A stretch of DNA of 64,000 nt, from positions 186,001 to 250,000 of the forward strand of contig JADDOH010004211.1 in assembly GCA_016648135.1 (NCBI GenBank), in the 5' to 3' direction. Below the pieces are notes generated by a model that did not search any database, was not told the DNA's origin, and saw nothing but the letters and a program-made list of their open reading frames with translations. Every line of letters starts with the position of its first letter. Position 1 is the first letter of the stretch. The DNA comes from Agrypnia vestita. Lineage: Eukaryota; Arthropoda; Insecta; Trichoptera; Phryganeidae. The translations under genes and the position numbers were made by a program. Positions 1-11,190 of the stretch are shown piece after piece.

Positions 1-457
1 AATAAATGTATTAAATCTCCCGTAAAAGCGTTTTAATAAAGTAAAACCTTATTTAAATAACAATACATATAAATTTGTGGGAAAATTAATTCACTTGTCT
101 CAAACCATGATTAATTATAATTCATTATTTACATAAAATGCAAGCCAAGAAAATATGTAAATGTATAAATTTATACATAGAAAAACCACCATTCTAAAAA
201 AATGAAGTATCTAAGAAAAAAATTATATTTTATAAAAATCTATTGATCATTTTTATAAATATGAAAAAATGTAGAACATAGTTTAAACAATGAATTTTAA
301 TTAGTAATTTATCAAAATAATATCTGACACATGCTGCAAAAATATGTTGAAAGCAGTCCTGGCAAAAATAAACATGAAAAATATGAGTATAAACAAAACT
401 ACCGAGCCAAACAAGAGGAAATTTATTCATTATTATTAACTCAGAAAAAATTCTTAC

Positions 458-588
458 CTCATGTTCCAAAACTTTCTGATCTAGTTGGAGTCTGCACCAT
501 CCCGCTGCTGCGGTCAGACTCAGAGGAGGAAGCCTTCCTTCCATTTCCCGCAGCCAGCGACGGAGGCACTTCACTTCATGGTCAGCAT
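458..588 (-). CDS. Exon 7 (last in window) of klarsicht/nesprin-like gene
   Basis: The exon is 131 nt, entered in phase 1 after an acceptor reading cctcag and left in phase 0 at GAG|gtaaga. It encodes about 43 residues containing EVKCLRRWLREMEGRLPPLS, then AAAGWCRLQLDQKVLEHE. The paired tryptophans and the leucine/charge spacing look like the start of a spectrin-type three-helix repeat. The phase joins exactly to the exon at 3780-3975, forming a GAT codon across the junction. The message must continue beyond position 1, so the C-terminus, including any KASH membrane anchor, is not in this window. Spectrin repeats in this family act as cytoplasmic spacers linking the nuclear envelope to the cytoskeleton. 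That role is inferred from family resemblance only. Confidence 0.75.
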
Positions 589-658
589 CTGAGGATGTTA
601 GAAAAAACTGGTCTAGTTACATAAAAATACTAATATACATATTTGCTTGAAGAAAATA

Positions 659-1943
659 TTAGGTCCTTACATATGAAATTGACGTTTAGTATGGGAGGAA
701 CATAAAGCCGATTTTTTTTTATTATAATATATTTATTTAATCAAAGTATGTACCATTGCTATCTATGCACTTTTGCCATCTCATAGGTAGTTCATCGATC
801 CCTTTACTAAAAAAACCATTCGGACGGGAATCAATAAAATCTTTGAAGGCGGTTTGGACTGCCCCATCGGAGTTGAATTTTTTCCTTTGCAAGAAGTTAT
901 CCAAATTTCGAAAAAAATGGTAATCTGTTGGGGCAAGGTCCGGAGAGTACGGTGGATGTCTTAGACATTCCAATTGAAGCTCCTCTAATTTGGTAGCCGT
1001 CTGTTGTGCAGTGTGTGGTCTAGCGTTATCATGAAGCAGCAGTGGCCTAGAGCGATTAACCAGCCTCGGTTGTTTAGCAGCTAGCTTTTCCATCATGGTT
1101 TGCAGTTGCTGACAATAGACATCTGCCGTAATCGTCTGGCCAGATTTAAGAAAGCTGTAGTGAACGACACCAGCACTAGTCCACCAAACGCTCACAAGTA
1201 ACTTTTTTGGAGTCAATTTTCGCTTGAGGCATGGTTTGGCTGGTTCGGCAGGGTTCAGCCATTGCGATGAGCGCTTCCGATTATCGTACAGGATCCACTT
1301 TTCATCACAGGTAATGATTCGATTTAAAATCCCTTCATTATTGCGCCGGTTGAGTAATGCAACGCAGCAGTCAACGCGCGTTTATTGATTTGCTTCACTC
1401 AATTCGTGAGGTACCCACCTTTCAAGCTTTTTCACCTTACCAATTTGCTTCAAGTGGATTAAAACAGTTTTATCACTAACACCGCAGCCTGCAGCTAACT
1501 CGGATGTGGCTTGCGATGGATCCGCTTCCACAATAGCCTTCAATTCTTCATTATCAACTTTGGTCTCCGGCCGTCCACGGGGCTTGTTCTGCAGGTCGAA
1601 ATTTCCAGAACGAAAACGTTGGAACCAAAAACGCACTGTGTTTTCTTTTGCGGCACCGTCGCCATACACATCATTAATCCTTCGAGCCGTTTCTGCAGCA
1701 CTGGTGCCACGGTGGAACTCGTACTCGTAAATAACGCGATATTTCAAGTTTTTCATTTTGTAAACTGAGTGACGCAAAGAAAAAACAATTGAGGAAAAAA
1801 CAAATGAATTATAATTTTCAAAACACAACTACATGAGTAAATAGCTGTATAAATTTGGATTTGGAATTCCTAACCAAAGAGAAGATATTTGAGATAAAAT
1901 TTGCCAGTACGGCAAAACGCCAATTTCATATGTAAGGACCTAA
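659..1943 (-). mobile_element. mariner element, 1285 bp, in intron of the spectrin-like gene
   Basis: The element is bounded by TA duplications at 657-658 and 1944-1945. Its terminal inverted repeats are about 30 bp; both start TTAGGTCCTTACATATGAAA and then differ by only a few bases. Size and ends fit a complete mariner. It carries one transposase gene on the minus strand, in the same direction as the host gene, inside the intron between the exons at 3780-3975 and 458-588. Near-identical termini suggest a fairly young insertion. Confidence 0.93.
737..1756 (-). pseudogene. mariner transposase with a single in-frame stop
   Basis: Reading from ATG at 1756 gives a 339-codon frame, the usual mariner length, interrupted once by TAA at 1384-1382 (codon 125). 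The N-terminal half has the paired helix-turn-helix DNA-binding region (KYRVIYEYEFHRGTSAAETA, RFWFQRFRSGNFD). After the stop the same frame continues with the first catalytic aspartate block (ITCDEKWILYDN), the second (LLLHDNARPH) and the third (HPPYSPDLAPTDYHFFRNLD), which is the DD34D arrangement. No frameshift is visible. The upstream TTG-initiated extension to 1828 lies in the 5' UTR and is not expected to be protein. One nonsense codon makes this copy inactive unless read through. Confidence 0.9.
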
Positions 1944-2116
1944 TATAATTCCATACAGATTCAATGTATTCTTGCATACAAACTGTTCTTAATAAGTTCT
2001 TTTGGTATTCTTACTTTCTCTAGGAGAGGCATATAAGAAGCGGAAGATATATATATTTTGAACTTGAGTAGGGGTGAAGGTTAAAAATGAACTCGACCAT
2101 TATTTTACATTTTAAT

Positions 2117-2355
2117 TATGAATACGAAATTTGCAAAATGATTATTCATAATTCAGGATACATGGTATACTAGAAACTAAAACTCCAAGTCAGTTATCAG
2201 TCAGCTTTAGATTCGAAGACCAATCAAAGACAAAAAGTATGAATACGAAATTTGCAAAATGATTATTCATAATTCAGGATACAATCATTGTATACTAGAA
2301 ACTAAAACTCCAAGTCAGTTACCAGTCAGCTTTAGACTCGAAGACCAATCAAAGA
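2117..2355. repeat. Tandem duplication, period 121 bp
   Basis: Two adjacent copies, 2117-2237 and 2238-2355, start TATGAATACGAAATTTGCAA and end CAATCAAAGA. They differ by a few substitutions and a short indel near the middle. The duplication is intronic and noncoding. High identity suggests it is recent. Confidence 0.9.
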
Positions 2356-2359
2356 TCAT

Positions 2360-3700
2360 AGTCATAAAAATAACGTAGATTATCACTAGTGAAATGTGGG
2401 GAATCGGTTTTGAAGTTTGAAAGAAGGGGGGGAAGACAATCGATAAAACAATATGAAAAGACAGACAATAGTCAGTAGTCTGACTTGAATAACATAATCA
2501 CATATGTAATGATATTAATTAGTATCGCACTATTAGAGTGCCACCACGATAACTAGGCGTGCTAGGGAGGTCGCCACTGTCGCAAAACAGAAGTTGCCAG
2601 GTTGTACATTTATTACACAATACATAATGCACTGAATGTCCGGTGACCAGTGTTAATATAAATTTGGTCGGGTAACAGCGCGCTCCGCGGCGGTCGCTCT
2701 ATCTGTCAAACTATGAGACGGTAATATCGGTCCATTATTAGCTTTTCAGCTTCGCAAAACTTTAATACTTCATTGGTAATTGTTGTTGCACCACCCCGGA
2801 CTGTTTTTGTTGTTTTGGACATAATAATTCAGTGTATATTGGTAATCAAAATGTCACAGCTCCCGGCAAATACAAAATTGTACTGAATTACAGGGCGAGG
2901 GGTTGCCGCCGGGTGCGGGCGGGGCGGGTTTTAGTTCCAATCCTGCCGCACGCCAAGTTATGTTGGGCAGGCTATAGTGTGGGGATGGTGATATGGTGAC
3001 ATGTAAATATTTTACGTTTTTGAATTACAATAATAAAAATATTTGACAAAGATATCCATAGTAGTAAATACCAACTCAGTGCCTGCAGTCAAATTATTGG
3101 AAAAAACATTAGGGAGATATTTAAAATACTCAATTCACTAATATGATTGTATATAATGTTTATATAATTTGCAAGAAAATCTTTGACATGCTAAATATAA
3201 GAAGGTATAATATTACTAGAACAAATACACACATAAATATTCATTTTAGCTTGCAGTGCCTCAAACAAAGAATAATCAACATAGTCAAACAAACCATTTT
3301 TTTACATATATAATTTACTCAAAGATATACATATGTGTATTGCTCAAAATTATATACCACAATCTTTTAAAAATCCACAAGTGAAAGACATCAAAAAAGT
3401 GGCTCTAGTGTACGGCTGAACCCACTTATAATAAAACAATTTGAAATATTAAATGCAGGCTGGTCTTCTATGTCAGAATCATTTAAATAAGTGAAATATG
3501 AAAAAATTCATTTACAATATACGTAATTCTAATGAAAAGTATTTTATTCATGGTTATTTATTCAATCAAGAAAAGGTAATATTTAGATCAATTTATATAT
3601 TTAATCGCTATAGGCACAATAAAAATACTTCACCTTCTGACACGCATAGTGCGAAACCATTAGAAATTTACAAATAAAACTATTCAAGGCACATATAGTC
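2360..3700. other. Intronic DNA without recognised features
   Basis: No gene or clear repeat boundary is seen. There is a short GC-rich stretch at about 2890-2935 (G-rich on the plus strand). The rest is AT-rich. Confidence 0.5.
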
Positions 3701-3706
3701 ATCAGG

Positions 3707-3743
3707 ATACCAGGCGCATGCAGTGAGTGCATGCGCCTGGTAT
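3707..3743. repeat. Perfect 16-bp inverted repeat, 5-nt loop
   Basis: Arms 3707-3722 (ATACCAGGCGCATGCA) and 3728-3743 are exact reverse complements. The hairpin lies 36 bp downstream of the donor of the exon at 3780-3975 and would be transcribed in the intron as a stable stem. Confidence 0.9.
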
Positions 3744-3779
3744 ATTGTGGTGATATTACTGTTTGAATTAATATTCTAC

Positions 3780-3975
3780 CTGAACCAGTGTGGTTAGCAG
3801 TGGCATGTTCTGGACTCATAGCGTGGAGTACACTGTCCCACTTGAGAGCGAGATGTCTAGCGCGCCAGGTGACCTCGGCGCGTGCAGCGGCACCTCCTCT
3901 GGCCAATGCTCCAGCTGCTTGTTCCATGAAACGTCTGCGGCGATTCTCGCACGCTGTTAATTCAGCCATCCGCGT
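3780..3975 (-). CDS. Exon 6 of klarsicht/nesprin-like gene
   Basis: The exon is 196 nt, with acceptor cttttctcag|ACG and donor TCAG|gtagaat, phase 0 in and phase 1 out. It encodes TRMAELTACENRRRRFMEQA, an alanine/glycine-rich linker (ALARGGAAARAEV), then WRARHLALKWDSVLHAMSPE. The amphipathic pattern with WRARHLALKWDSVL is typical of the second and third helices of a spectrin repeat whose first helix is in the preceding exon (QLIADFTEICQWLTNMQEDV). It is clearly more GC-rich than the surrounding intron. The plus-strand reading frame over the same DNA is a shadow. Confidence 0.8.
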
Positions 3976-4706
3976 CTGAGAAAAGATATCAGCTACTATT
4001 AGGCGATTGAGAAATGGAATAAAAACAAAGATGAACACTTAAAAAGACCAAATAAGAAATGTATATGAGAAATATAGGAAAAGAAAAGCTAAATTTTAAA
4101 CAACAGAGCGGTAAGCAAAAAAAAATAGGACTGCAATCATGTCGTTTCAGAGTTCTTAATCTAAAATTAATCAGTAAACAATTTAAATCTTTGTAGATTA
4201 TTGTGAGATAAATAAAGAATATAAATTTTATTCTTATCAAAAAATATAAAGGATTTATGAATAGTGAAGTTTGTGCATTTGGGAAGTAAGTTTACTACAG
4301 AGGGCAAAGTTGATAACGAAAGGAGAGTGATTGTGGTAAATAATGTGAGCGGTATGTGTGGAAAATTTACATAAGGAGTGAAGAATAAAACAATTAGGAG
4401 TAAATGTAGGGCTTTTTGAAGCATTGTTAGTATAATTATAATCTGTCTCTGAGATGGCTGGCTGTGTGGAACGTTTGTATCAGGAGAGGACAGTGAAAAT
4501 AAATATATGTCAGAGGTCAAAGAGGTCAGAGTTGAATAGAACAAAGGCCTGGCATAATCAGATTCACTGAATAATCGAGAATGTCCCTGTTATAGTAGCC
4601 GGCAAACATCGTGAACAATTTTCAGCCTAGTGGGGAAAAAACTTTCCCCCACACATACACTCCGTACTACTTCACCCCTGAGACCCAAAATTTGTCTTTT
4701 ACTCAG

Positions 4707-4828
4707 CTGAAGCTGATGTTCAAGAAGTTTGCTGGCTACCGTACAAGCTTGAACAGCCAAAGAGCATCAGATGAGGCAAGAATGGCGTGTCAGAAAGGTG
4801 CAGTCGTGCGGCATTCTTTCTCCTGCAG
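4707..4828 (+). other. Possible antisense exon or TE fragment with strong splice signals
   Basis: On the plus strand an open frame runs from about 4611. Inside it, tttactcag|CTGAAG (acceptor) and CTGCAG|gtgaga (donor) bracket 122 nt encoding KLMFKKFAGYRTSLNS and ARMACQKGAVVRHSFSC. A second plus-strand frame also reads protein-like (EADVQEVCWLPYKLEQPKSI), so the stretch may be decayed coding DNA with a shift. No family is recognised. It sits in an intron of the minus-strand gene, between two phase-compatible exons, so it is not needed for that gene. Confidence 0.25.
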
Positions 4829-4936
4829 GTGAGATGGTAGTTTGTGAATAGGTACAGTATGAATGTAATTACTAAAATTAAAAATTAAAAAAATATTTTT
4901 AGCTCATAAAATCGAAAGAAACATTTTAAATAAATA

Positions 4937-5934
4937 CAGTAAAACCCCGTTAATTTGAATCACGATAATTCGAAATTTGCCATAATTCGAAAATTTTAAA
5001 ACCCACAAGTCCCACAATGTTAGTTTTATAGTCAATTAACCTCGGTAATTCGTAATTAGGAATAATTTTTAGCCTCTTGCGCCACAAATCAATACATTTC
5101 AGTTTGTGTACTTCAAAATATTTTAGAAATTTGACAAAATTAAAAAAAATATTCAGATTTTTTTCACACCTTATGTCAATATCGGGTACATTTTCTATAG
5201 AAATGTTGCGATTTTTGTACTAGCATAATGAAACATATTAGTTTACGTTTCTCATTTTCACGTTTTCCCGATATTTTAGTAGCTGTACTCCTTTTACAAT
5301 CTATTCGCCGGCGCGAAAATCGCAACGGCTGCTGAATCGTTTGACAGTTATTGTTTACTTTGTATTTATATTTTTGATATTATGTTAGCCGTTTTAATTG
5401 TTAATATTCTTTACAATTTGCCTTAAAAACATCGCGACAAAAAGTGCAATTGATTATAAGATGATTGAAAAAAAGTAAAGATATTAACAGAATGGTCAAT
5501 GTCTACGAGAACTTTCTGTGGGTGATATCATCCCGAAGAAGACTCCAAATCGCAATCGGGCTGAATATCCCTTATTACGTAAATTGGCTTATTTTATATT
5601 TTTTTAGCAACATGGAAATTTTTGAAAAATAAATTACCTATTAATCGTGTTTATTTTCATCGAAAGCCCATTTTTCTATACAATTTTCATTTGTTAACTT
5701 TTATGTTTTCCTCAGTTTTACCACATTTTTTGCTGTCCCTTGGTGAATGGAAAAATCAAGGTTTTACTGTAATGAGTTTTCGAAATGCTTTCTTGAAATA
5801 TGCAAAAATACTTATATTTTTCACAAAATTAATGGCTTTTTTCATGAGTCTTACGATTTTCAGTGAATTTAGTGATCACATCGCGATTTTTTATTTTTTT
5901 TTACCTTGAATTTTGAATTAAATGGGTTCTACTG
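4937..5934. mobile_element. pogo/Tigger-like non-autonomous DNA element
   Basis: The left end reads CAGTAAAACCCCGTTAATTT. The right end, reverse complemented, reads CAGTAGAACCCATTTAATTC. These CAGTA-AACC termini are characteristic of the pogo/Tigger branch of Tc1/mariner. A TA precedes the left end; the expected right TA is now CA. The interior is about 1 kb and has no intact transposase frame. The plus-strand frame at 5622-5909 looks like chance in low-complexity DNA. Confidence 0.6.
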
Positions 5935-5939
5935 CACAT

Positions 5940-7440
5940 ATAAAGTAAACAACAAATTCATATCTTATAACCTAAGGGCACCAATCTATTTTTGATGTGA
6001 CTTATAAATTTTACAAGTATAAGTTTTACAAACAGTTTAATTTGAGCTGTGTAAATGGATTACTAGCCTGAAACATACATAGAAAATAATATAATAATTA
6101 ATAATATAAGTGTTTGAAAATTTCTATGTAGATTTAATTTATCTATTTTTGTTTTGTGGATATGTTGTCATTTTACTAAATACATACATCATGGTTTTGC
6201 TCATAATAAATTTAATTGGATAATGTTTAAGAATTGTAAAATTTAAAAAACATTTATAGAAAAATAAGTGCACTATAAACACAATATACAGTAACTAGTA
6301 AATGCTACTGGTTTGAATTGGAACCAACAGCAAATGTGTCAGATGCAAGAGTGAGAAGTGTAGATGGCATGTATGTGCTGTGGACGAAATAAATGTGCGG
6401 CAATGCTCTCATAAATGACTGTTCTATGAATCAAGGAAAGTAATCAGTAAATAAACAAAATCACACTAAAGAAAAGCACAGGTTTTCAAGACTAACAGAG
6501 ATTTGTTTACTCAACAGACTACCAAAATATGAAGGCATAAACATAAATGAAGCATGACTTACGTAGATATATATTTTGTATAAAACATAGAAATAAAATA
6601 TTTATGTGACAATATTTTCAAATTAATAGGATAATAATACATAATTGTAATATAAAAATTATAAGATATATTTTTTTTATATATGCTTCACCTGACATGA
6701 ATTAACATAAATATCTTGGCACAATATAACCTGGTGCCAATACGTTTGATTTGTTTAAAAAATTGCTATGAGTTTGTAAATTTTGAAACGATTCTGAAAA
6801 GATTAATCTTCGATTCGTCTCAGTATGTAGGTCTAGCTTTATTACAAGACGTTTTTACTTAAGAAACTCTCTTTGGATCAAAATAATAAAAAAAACATCC
6901 ATTGTATAAAATACTTTTTGTTTATTTAATTATGTTTGTTTGTTAAATTAAATAATAAATACTTTAACTGCAGTATAAATATGTCTTAAAAATATTTTAG
7001 AGGGAAGACGTTCTTTCACTTTAACTCAACCCCCTGCCTTTCCTAGTAAATGATTTTGATAATCTCTGCAAATTTTCATACTTTACTTTTAAGCTATCTT
7101 TAACGTGTCTATTTTTTTCAAGCATTCTGATCAAGACTAAATCTGTGCTAGGAAAACGGGACGAGCTTCTTAATCTCCTAAGGCAATAATTGAACAAAAA
7201 TCGTAATGAAAAAAGTTAAAATTGAAGATTAAATCAGATATTCCATACAATTTATAAGAGTGAATCTACCAAATGTATACAAAAAATTAAGGCAATAAAA
7301 TATAAATAAACTTTGATGATAAGTGTTTAATCTGGTAAGATATTAACTTCTGAAATTTTTCTTCCGGCTTTATATAGTTTTGGAAGACCGATAAATAATA
7401 AATAAATCAAAATAAAAACCAATCTTATTATTAGAAAAAA
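5940..7440. other. AT-rich intron, no recognised features
   Basis: Mostly A/T-rich sequence with no credible exon, RNA gene or bounded repeat on either strand. Confidence 0.5.
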
Positions 7441-7447
7441 GTTATAC

Positions 7448-7645
7448 CGCTCTCAAAGTTCTGTTGGAAAGGTTTTCCGGAGTAGCGTAAACATCTTCCT
7501 GCATATTAGTCAGCCACTGGCAGATCTCGGTGAAGTCAGCAATGAGCTGACCAAGCCCCCATTGACTGTTAGATGAAGGTAGGTCTTTAGGTAATGTGAG
7601 TGATGCTGAAGGTGTTGTTTCTGCACTCAGTTCTCCATTAGCTTC
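7448..7645 (-). CDS. Exon 5 of klarsicht/nesprin-like gene
   Basis: The exon is 198 nt (66 codons), with acceptor tttccag|GAAGC and donor AGAGCG|gtataa, phase 0 on both sides. The protein starts EANGELSAETTPSASL, passes through a short polar linker (LPSSNSQWG), then forms LGQLIADFTEICQWLTNMQE and DVYATPENLSNRTLRA. The IADF..IC.WL pattern is a classic first helix of a spectrin-like repeat. The frame reads straight into the next exon (TRMAELTACENR). This exon marks the shift from the disordered N-terminal portion to the helical rod. Confidence 0.8.
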
Positions 7646-7825
7646 CTGGAAACAACAAAAAAGGAAAAATATGTAATAAGGGTAAATAAACACATAAATG
7701 ATTAGACTAGTGTATGATTTGACAGAAAATAACTTAAGGATATATATTGGCATGCAAAATCAGCATGTAGCTTTCAAATTAGTCAGTTGATCCATAAAGA
7801 ATTTTTTAATTACCAACATCATTTT

Positions 7826-8402
7826 TGGAGTGCAAAAGCAATATCCAAAAAAAAATTAATGCAGTCATTGAGTATTCCTAATTTGTAATGTACCGAATTA
7901 GAGATTTTATTTATTTATTTATTTGTTTACGCCCATTAGGCTTTTACATAAAGAGTATAAAATAAATTTCAAAAAGCACATACATTAAAAGTTTCAGGAA
8001 TAGCACCAAATCATGAGTATAAAAATTAAAAATGTAGAGTAGGTAACGAGCAGCAATGCGTATAGGCTTTTACATAAAAAAATATATCATAAAATTAAAA
8101 AGAACATACATTAAACAATATAAATTACAAGTAGCAAATTATTAAAAGTACCAGGAATAGCACCAAAACATAAAGTACAAAGCGGCAATGTGTACGAAAA
8201 ATATAAACGTAAAAATAAATAATAAATAATAAAAATATAAAAAATATCGAAAACATAGCCTATAAATTTATAGGAAATATGATTTTGGAAGGTATTGATA
8301 CATAAAATCTTGAATTTTGTACATTTTAGATTATTAATCCTCTGTGACTGCATTCAAAACATTTAAATTTTTTTAGACATTGCTGCCTTTGCTTTTATAC
8401 CA
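7826..8402. mobile_element. MITE with inverted ends, interrupted by an insertion
   Basis: The right end (8360-8402) reads inwards as the reverse complement of GGTATAAAAGCAAAGGCAGC. The left end (from about 7829) is a decayed inverse copy (GCAAAAGCAATATCCAAAA). Adjoining parts match the shorter family member at 41934-42171. The extra 7905-8255 section is an insertion with its own imperfect direct duplication (AGGCTTTTACATAAA at 7938 and 8063) and a (TTTA)n start, probably a retroelement 3' tail. Confidence 0.6.
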
Positions 8403-8404
8403 AA

Positions 8405-9240
8405 AATTTGATGTAATTATAATTAATGTAAGTTATAATTTAATTTGTATATTGATTGTTAGGTATATAATCTGTTAAAAAATAAAATTATGAAATGGTA
8501 AAAGCATCAAATATGTGTACATATATATACATGACAAATTGATCTTACAGTAATCAAATACACAGTATCTATCTAATAATGAAAAAACAACGAGACTTCA
8601 GTTTCGAGATGTGAGGGATTCGAAAACAATCTGCCAATATTCAATCAATAAATATAGAGGGTAACGTATTTGAATATGATTATGTGGCAATGGTGGATGA
8701 TTTTGAAATAGTAAATTTATTTTAAAATAATAATATCAATTCTTTTGATTTACTGAAGTAAAAAAATGTCGGCTAAATAAAAAATAAAAAATATTTTTCA
8801 AAGACAGTGTTTTTCAAAACATAAATTGTTCAATAAATTGTAACAAACTGATAAATTTTGCAATAATTTTAATAATTTTATGATAATCATTTACTTTATA
8901 ATATTATTGAGAAAAAAAGATAAGTCCATACAGTCAAAGAAGACGGACGGCCCACAAAGTGGAGCATTTTTCATTTTGAAAACTTTGTATGTTTGGTAAT
9001 CATTTATTTATTTTGTGTCATTTTAGGAAGATATCTGCATTTAAAACATATGAAAACTTTTCAATAAATTTTAATTTGATACCTTCCCATACAAAAATGT
9101 AATACAAAATGCAAGAGAAGATATGAGAAAGGGTGGTGAATTTAGCTCAAATTGCCAGACAATCGCCTTAAGTATCAAAGTGCGGTATCTTTTTTGAGAT
9201 GATTGTTAAACAGATGGCCAAATATATCACCTTTTTATAA
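8405..9240. other. AT-rich intron, no recognised features
   Basis: No exon, RNA gene or clear repeat boundary was found on either strand. Confidence 0.5.
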
Positions 9241-9262
9241 CAACTATGTTTTTACAATTGTG

Positions 9263-9333
9263 GCATATGGATGCAAAACCGCCACTATCTATATGGGCTC
9301 CGTATGGATAGTGGCGGTTTTGCATCCATATGC
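9263..9333. repeat. Perfect 27-bp inverted repeat (hairpin MITE)
   Basis: Arm 9263-9289 (starts GCATATGGATGCAAAACCGC) and arm 9307-9333 are exact reverse complements around a 17-nt spacer. Pairing continues imperfectly outward. It lies in the intron between exons 4 and 5. Confidence 0.92.
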
Positions 9334-9619
9334 TATAATTAAAAATGCTTTAAATTCATAAAGATACATAATGTTATGATTTCACAGGTTTAACATAAGT
9401 TTTATGTTCTACAAAACATCAATAACTCACTTTGGCTAAAAATAGAGTCTTCATACTACTTCTTCGTAATTTTGCCAGTATAGTTTTTGATAAATATTAT
9501 GCAGACAAATGAAAAATTATTTTTAGATTGTAAATAACACAATATATTGATATTATTAAGATATTCAGAATTTTTTACTGATTCTCCTGTATATATAAAT
9601 GGAAACACATATGACAAAC

Positions 9620-9788
9620 CTTGCAGGAATCAATTAGTTCATTATCCATAATGTAATTGTAGTTGCTTTGTATGGCGGCCCAGAAGTCATCCTTAGCAGC
9701 CAGAGTGGCCGAAGACAAGGACTGTCCACTCTGGTTGCTGTGGGTGGAGCCCCAGGACCTTCGCCATAACTCTCTATTGGGATCCTTT
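9620..9788 (-). CDS. Exon 4 of klarsicht/nesprin-like gene
   Basis: The exon is 169 nt, with acceptor acttccag|A (entered in phase 2, completing AGA) and donor TGCAAG|gtttgt (phase 0 out). It encodes KDPNRELWRRSWGSTHSNQS, a short Ser-rich stretch, then DDFWAAIQSNYNYIMDNEL and IDSCKE into exon 5. The DDFW..IQ.NY.YIMD..LI..CKEA segment is the part that most suggests a klarsicht-type protein to me. It reads as an amphipathic helix just ahead of the spectrin-like rod. No database comparison was possible. Confidence 0.82.
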
Positions 9789-9944
9789 CTGGAAGTTACA
9801 AAATTGAATACATACTAAAAATCCAGATAAGAAATTATTTATTTGTAAAAATATATTATAAATTATAATATTTTAGTATTTGAAACCAGAAGACAATTTC
9901 AAGAATATAAAACTAAAATTTTCAATGAAAACATTAAAATTAAA

Positions 9945-10130
9945 AAAAAAATAGAGTTGTGAACATGGAATATGTGTCACATCAATATTCTTACTATTTT
10001 AAAACTAAGCTAAACACTTGTGCTATGAAAATAGGACTAACTTGCTGGCCTGAAGTGAGATTTGAACCCGCGACCTTTGAATCACGAGGCAAGAGTCCTA
10101 ACCACAAGACCAACAAGCTACTCTTTACTA
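9945..10130 (-). mobile_element. tRNA-derived SINE, copy 1
   Basis: Read on the minus strand it begins AGCTTGTTGGTCTTGTGGTT (A-box-like), followed by GGTCGCGGGTTCAAATCTC (B box). A body follows, ending with GACACATATTCCATGTTCAC and an A/T-rich tail. The same architecture recurs at 13395-13592, 32087-32290 and 42212-42412. A tRNA fold is not maintained, so this is a SINE and not a tRNA gene. Confidence 0.85.
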
Positions 10131-10239
10131 CATTATAACAAACTTGCATTATTACAATCTAATTAAATACTAAAACAAATTCTAAATGGACAAGAGTGTA
10201 AGTCCTTAAAGGTTATATTGCCATTGGTAAGGTTTGAAT

Positions 10240-10283
10240 GTAAGATACATTTGACAACATTTTAGTGGTCAAATGTATCTTAC
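10240..10283. repeat. 16-bp perfect hairpin
   Basis: GTAAGATACATTTGAC and its exact reverse complement are separated by 12 nt. Weaker flanking pairing suggests a small palindromic MITE in the intron. Confidence 0.8.
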
Positions 10284-10289
10284 AATCTT

Positions 10290-11185
10290 AATAATGGCTA
10301 TGTAAAAATATGTTTTACATTTTTATTTCTTTATCAATAAAGTTCATCAAATATCATATACACATCCAAGCAGTCTAATTCTCAAGACAGTTTTCATGAG
10401 ATATTTTTGATTTTTCAGTTTGGCATTAGCATACATAATCATCACACATACACAAATACTTATTTTTACCAAAAAAATGTTAAAACAGAATATCTTTAAT
10501 ACAACAATCACATTATTGATTCAATAAACAAGTCTGCTTAGTTAATTCATTGGAACATCGAATTACAAATGTTTCTGGTTACGAACAATTCGGGTAACAA
10601 AAAAAATCCCTGCTGAAAAGAGTTCACGTAATGCCTCGCAGATTTTATAATGCCGAAACATTATAAAATGCTTGAAGAGAAAATTCTCATTGGACATTTT
10701 TTAAAGTGAAACAGAAACCTGATGAGCTACAAGCATCCAATATTTTCTTTAAAGGGGAGTCCCCTTTACTTTAAGATATGTAGATATGTTTTATAGGAAA
10801 CACGGTATATGATCATAATATTAATAATTATCATCAAAAGGCATTGACCGATGCACAGCGGAATAACCAAAAAGGATATACAATATTTTACGACCATGTG
10901 ATGTGCTTATTCGGTCTGGCAGTAAGACACTCACTTTGTGACAAAGTGGTGGGGGGTTTGTGGCGTATTCTGGAAAATTGTTTCTCTCTCAGAGTTTTCT
11001 AATGGCGAGCTTGGTTTCACAAAGACTAAGAAAATATGTTAATGTAAAAAACATCCAATCAGTTTAAAAATTTTGAACATAAGATACCTTTGATAAAAAT
11101 CAAACATTTGGGAAAATTAGATATGAAACTTTCAAACTATAGGCACAGCACTTTGTTAAAATTCTGTTATTTTAAAAATGATTAT
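10290..11185. other. Intronic DNA, no recognised features
   Basis: A-rich sequence with no credible exon, RNA gene or bounded repeat on either strand. Confidence 0.45.
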
Positions 11186-11190
11186 CTAAC

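Noticed and set aside
230..574. 114-aa minus-strand ORF taken as a whole
   Set aside because: Only its first part is exon 7; the reading past position 458 runs through the gtaaga donor into the intron.
5622..5909. 95-aa plus ORF inside the pogo-like element
   Set aside because: Phe/Leu/Ser-rich low-complexity reading in AT-rich DNA, with no transposase motifs.
10020..10130. tRNA gene
   Set aside because: A and B boxes are present, but no cloverleaf is maintained, and the same head plus body occurs at three other places: a SINE.
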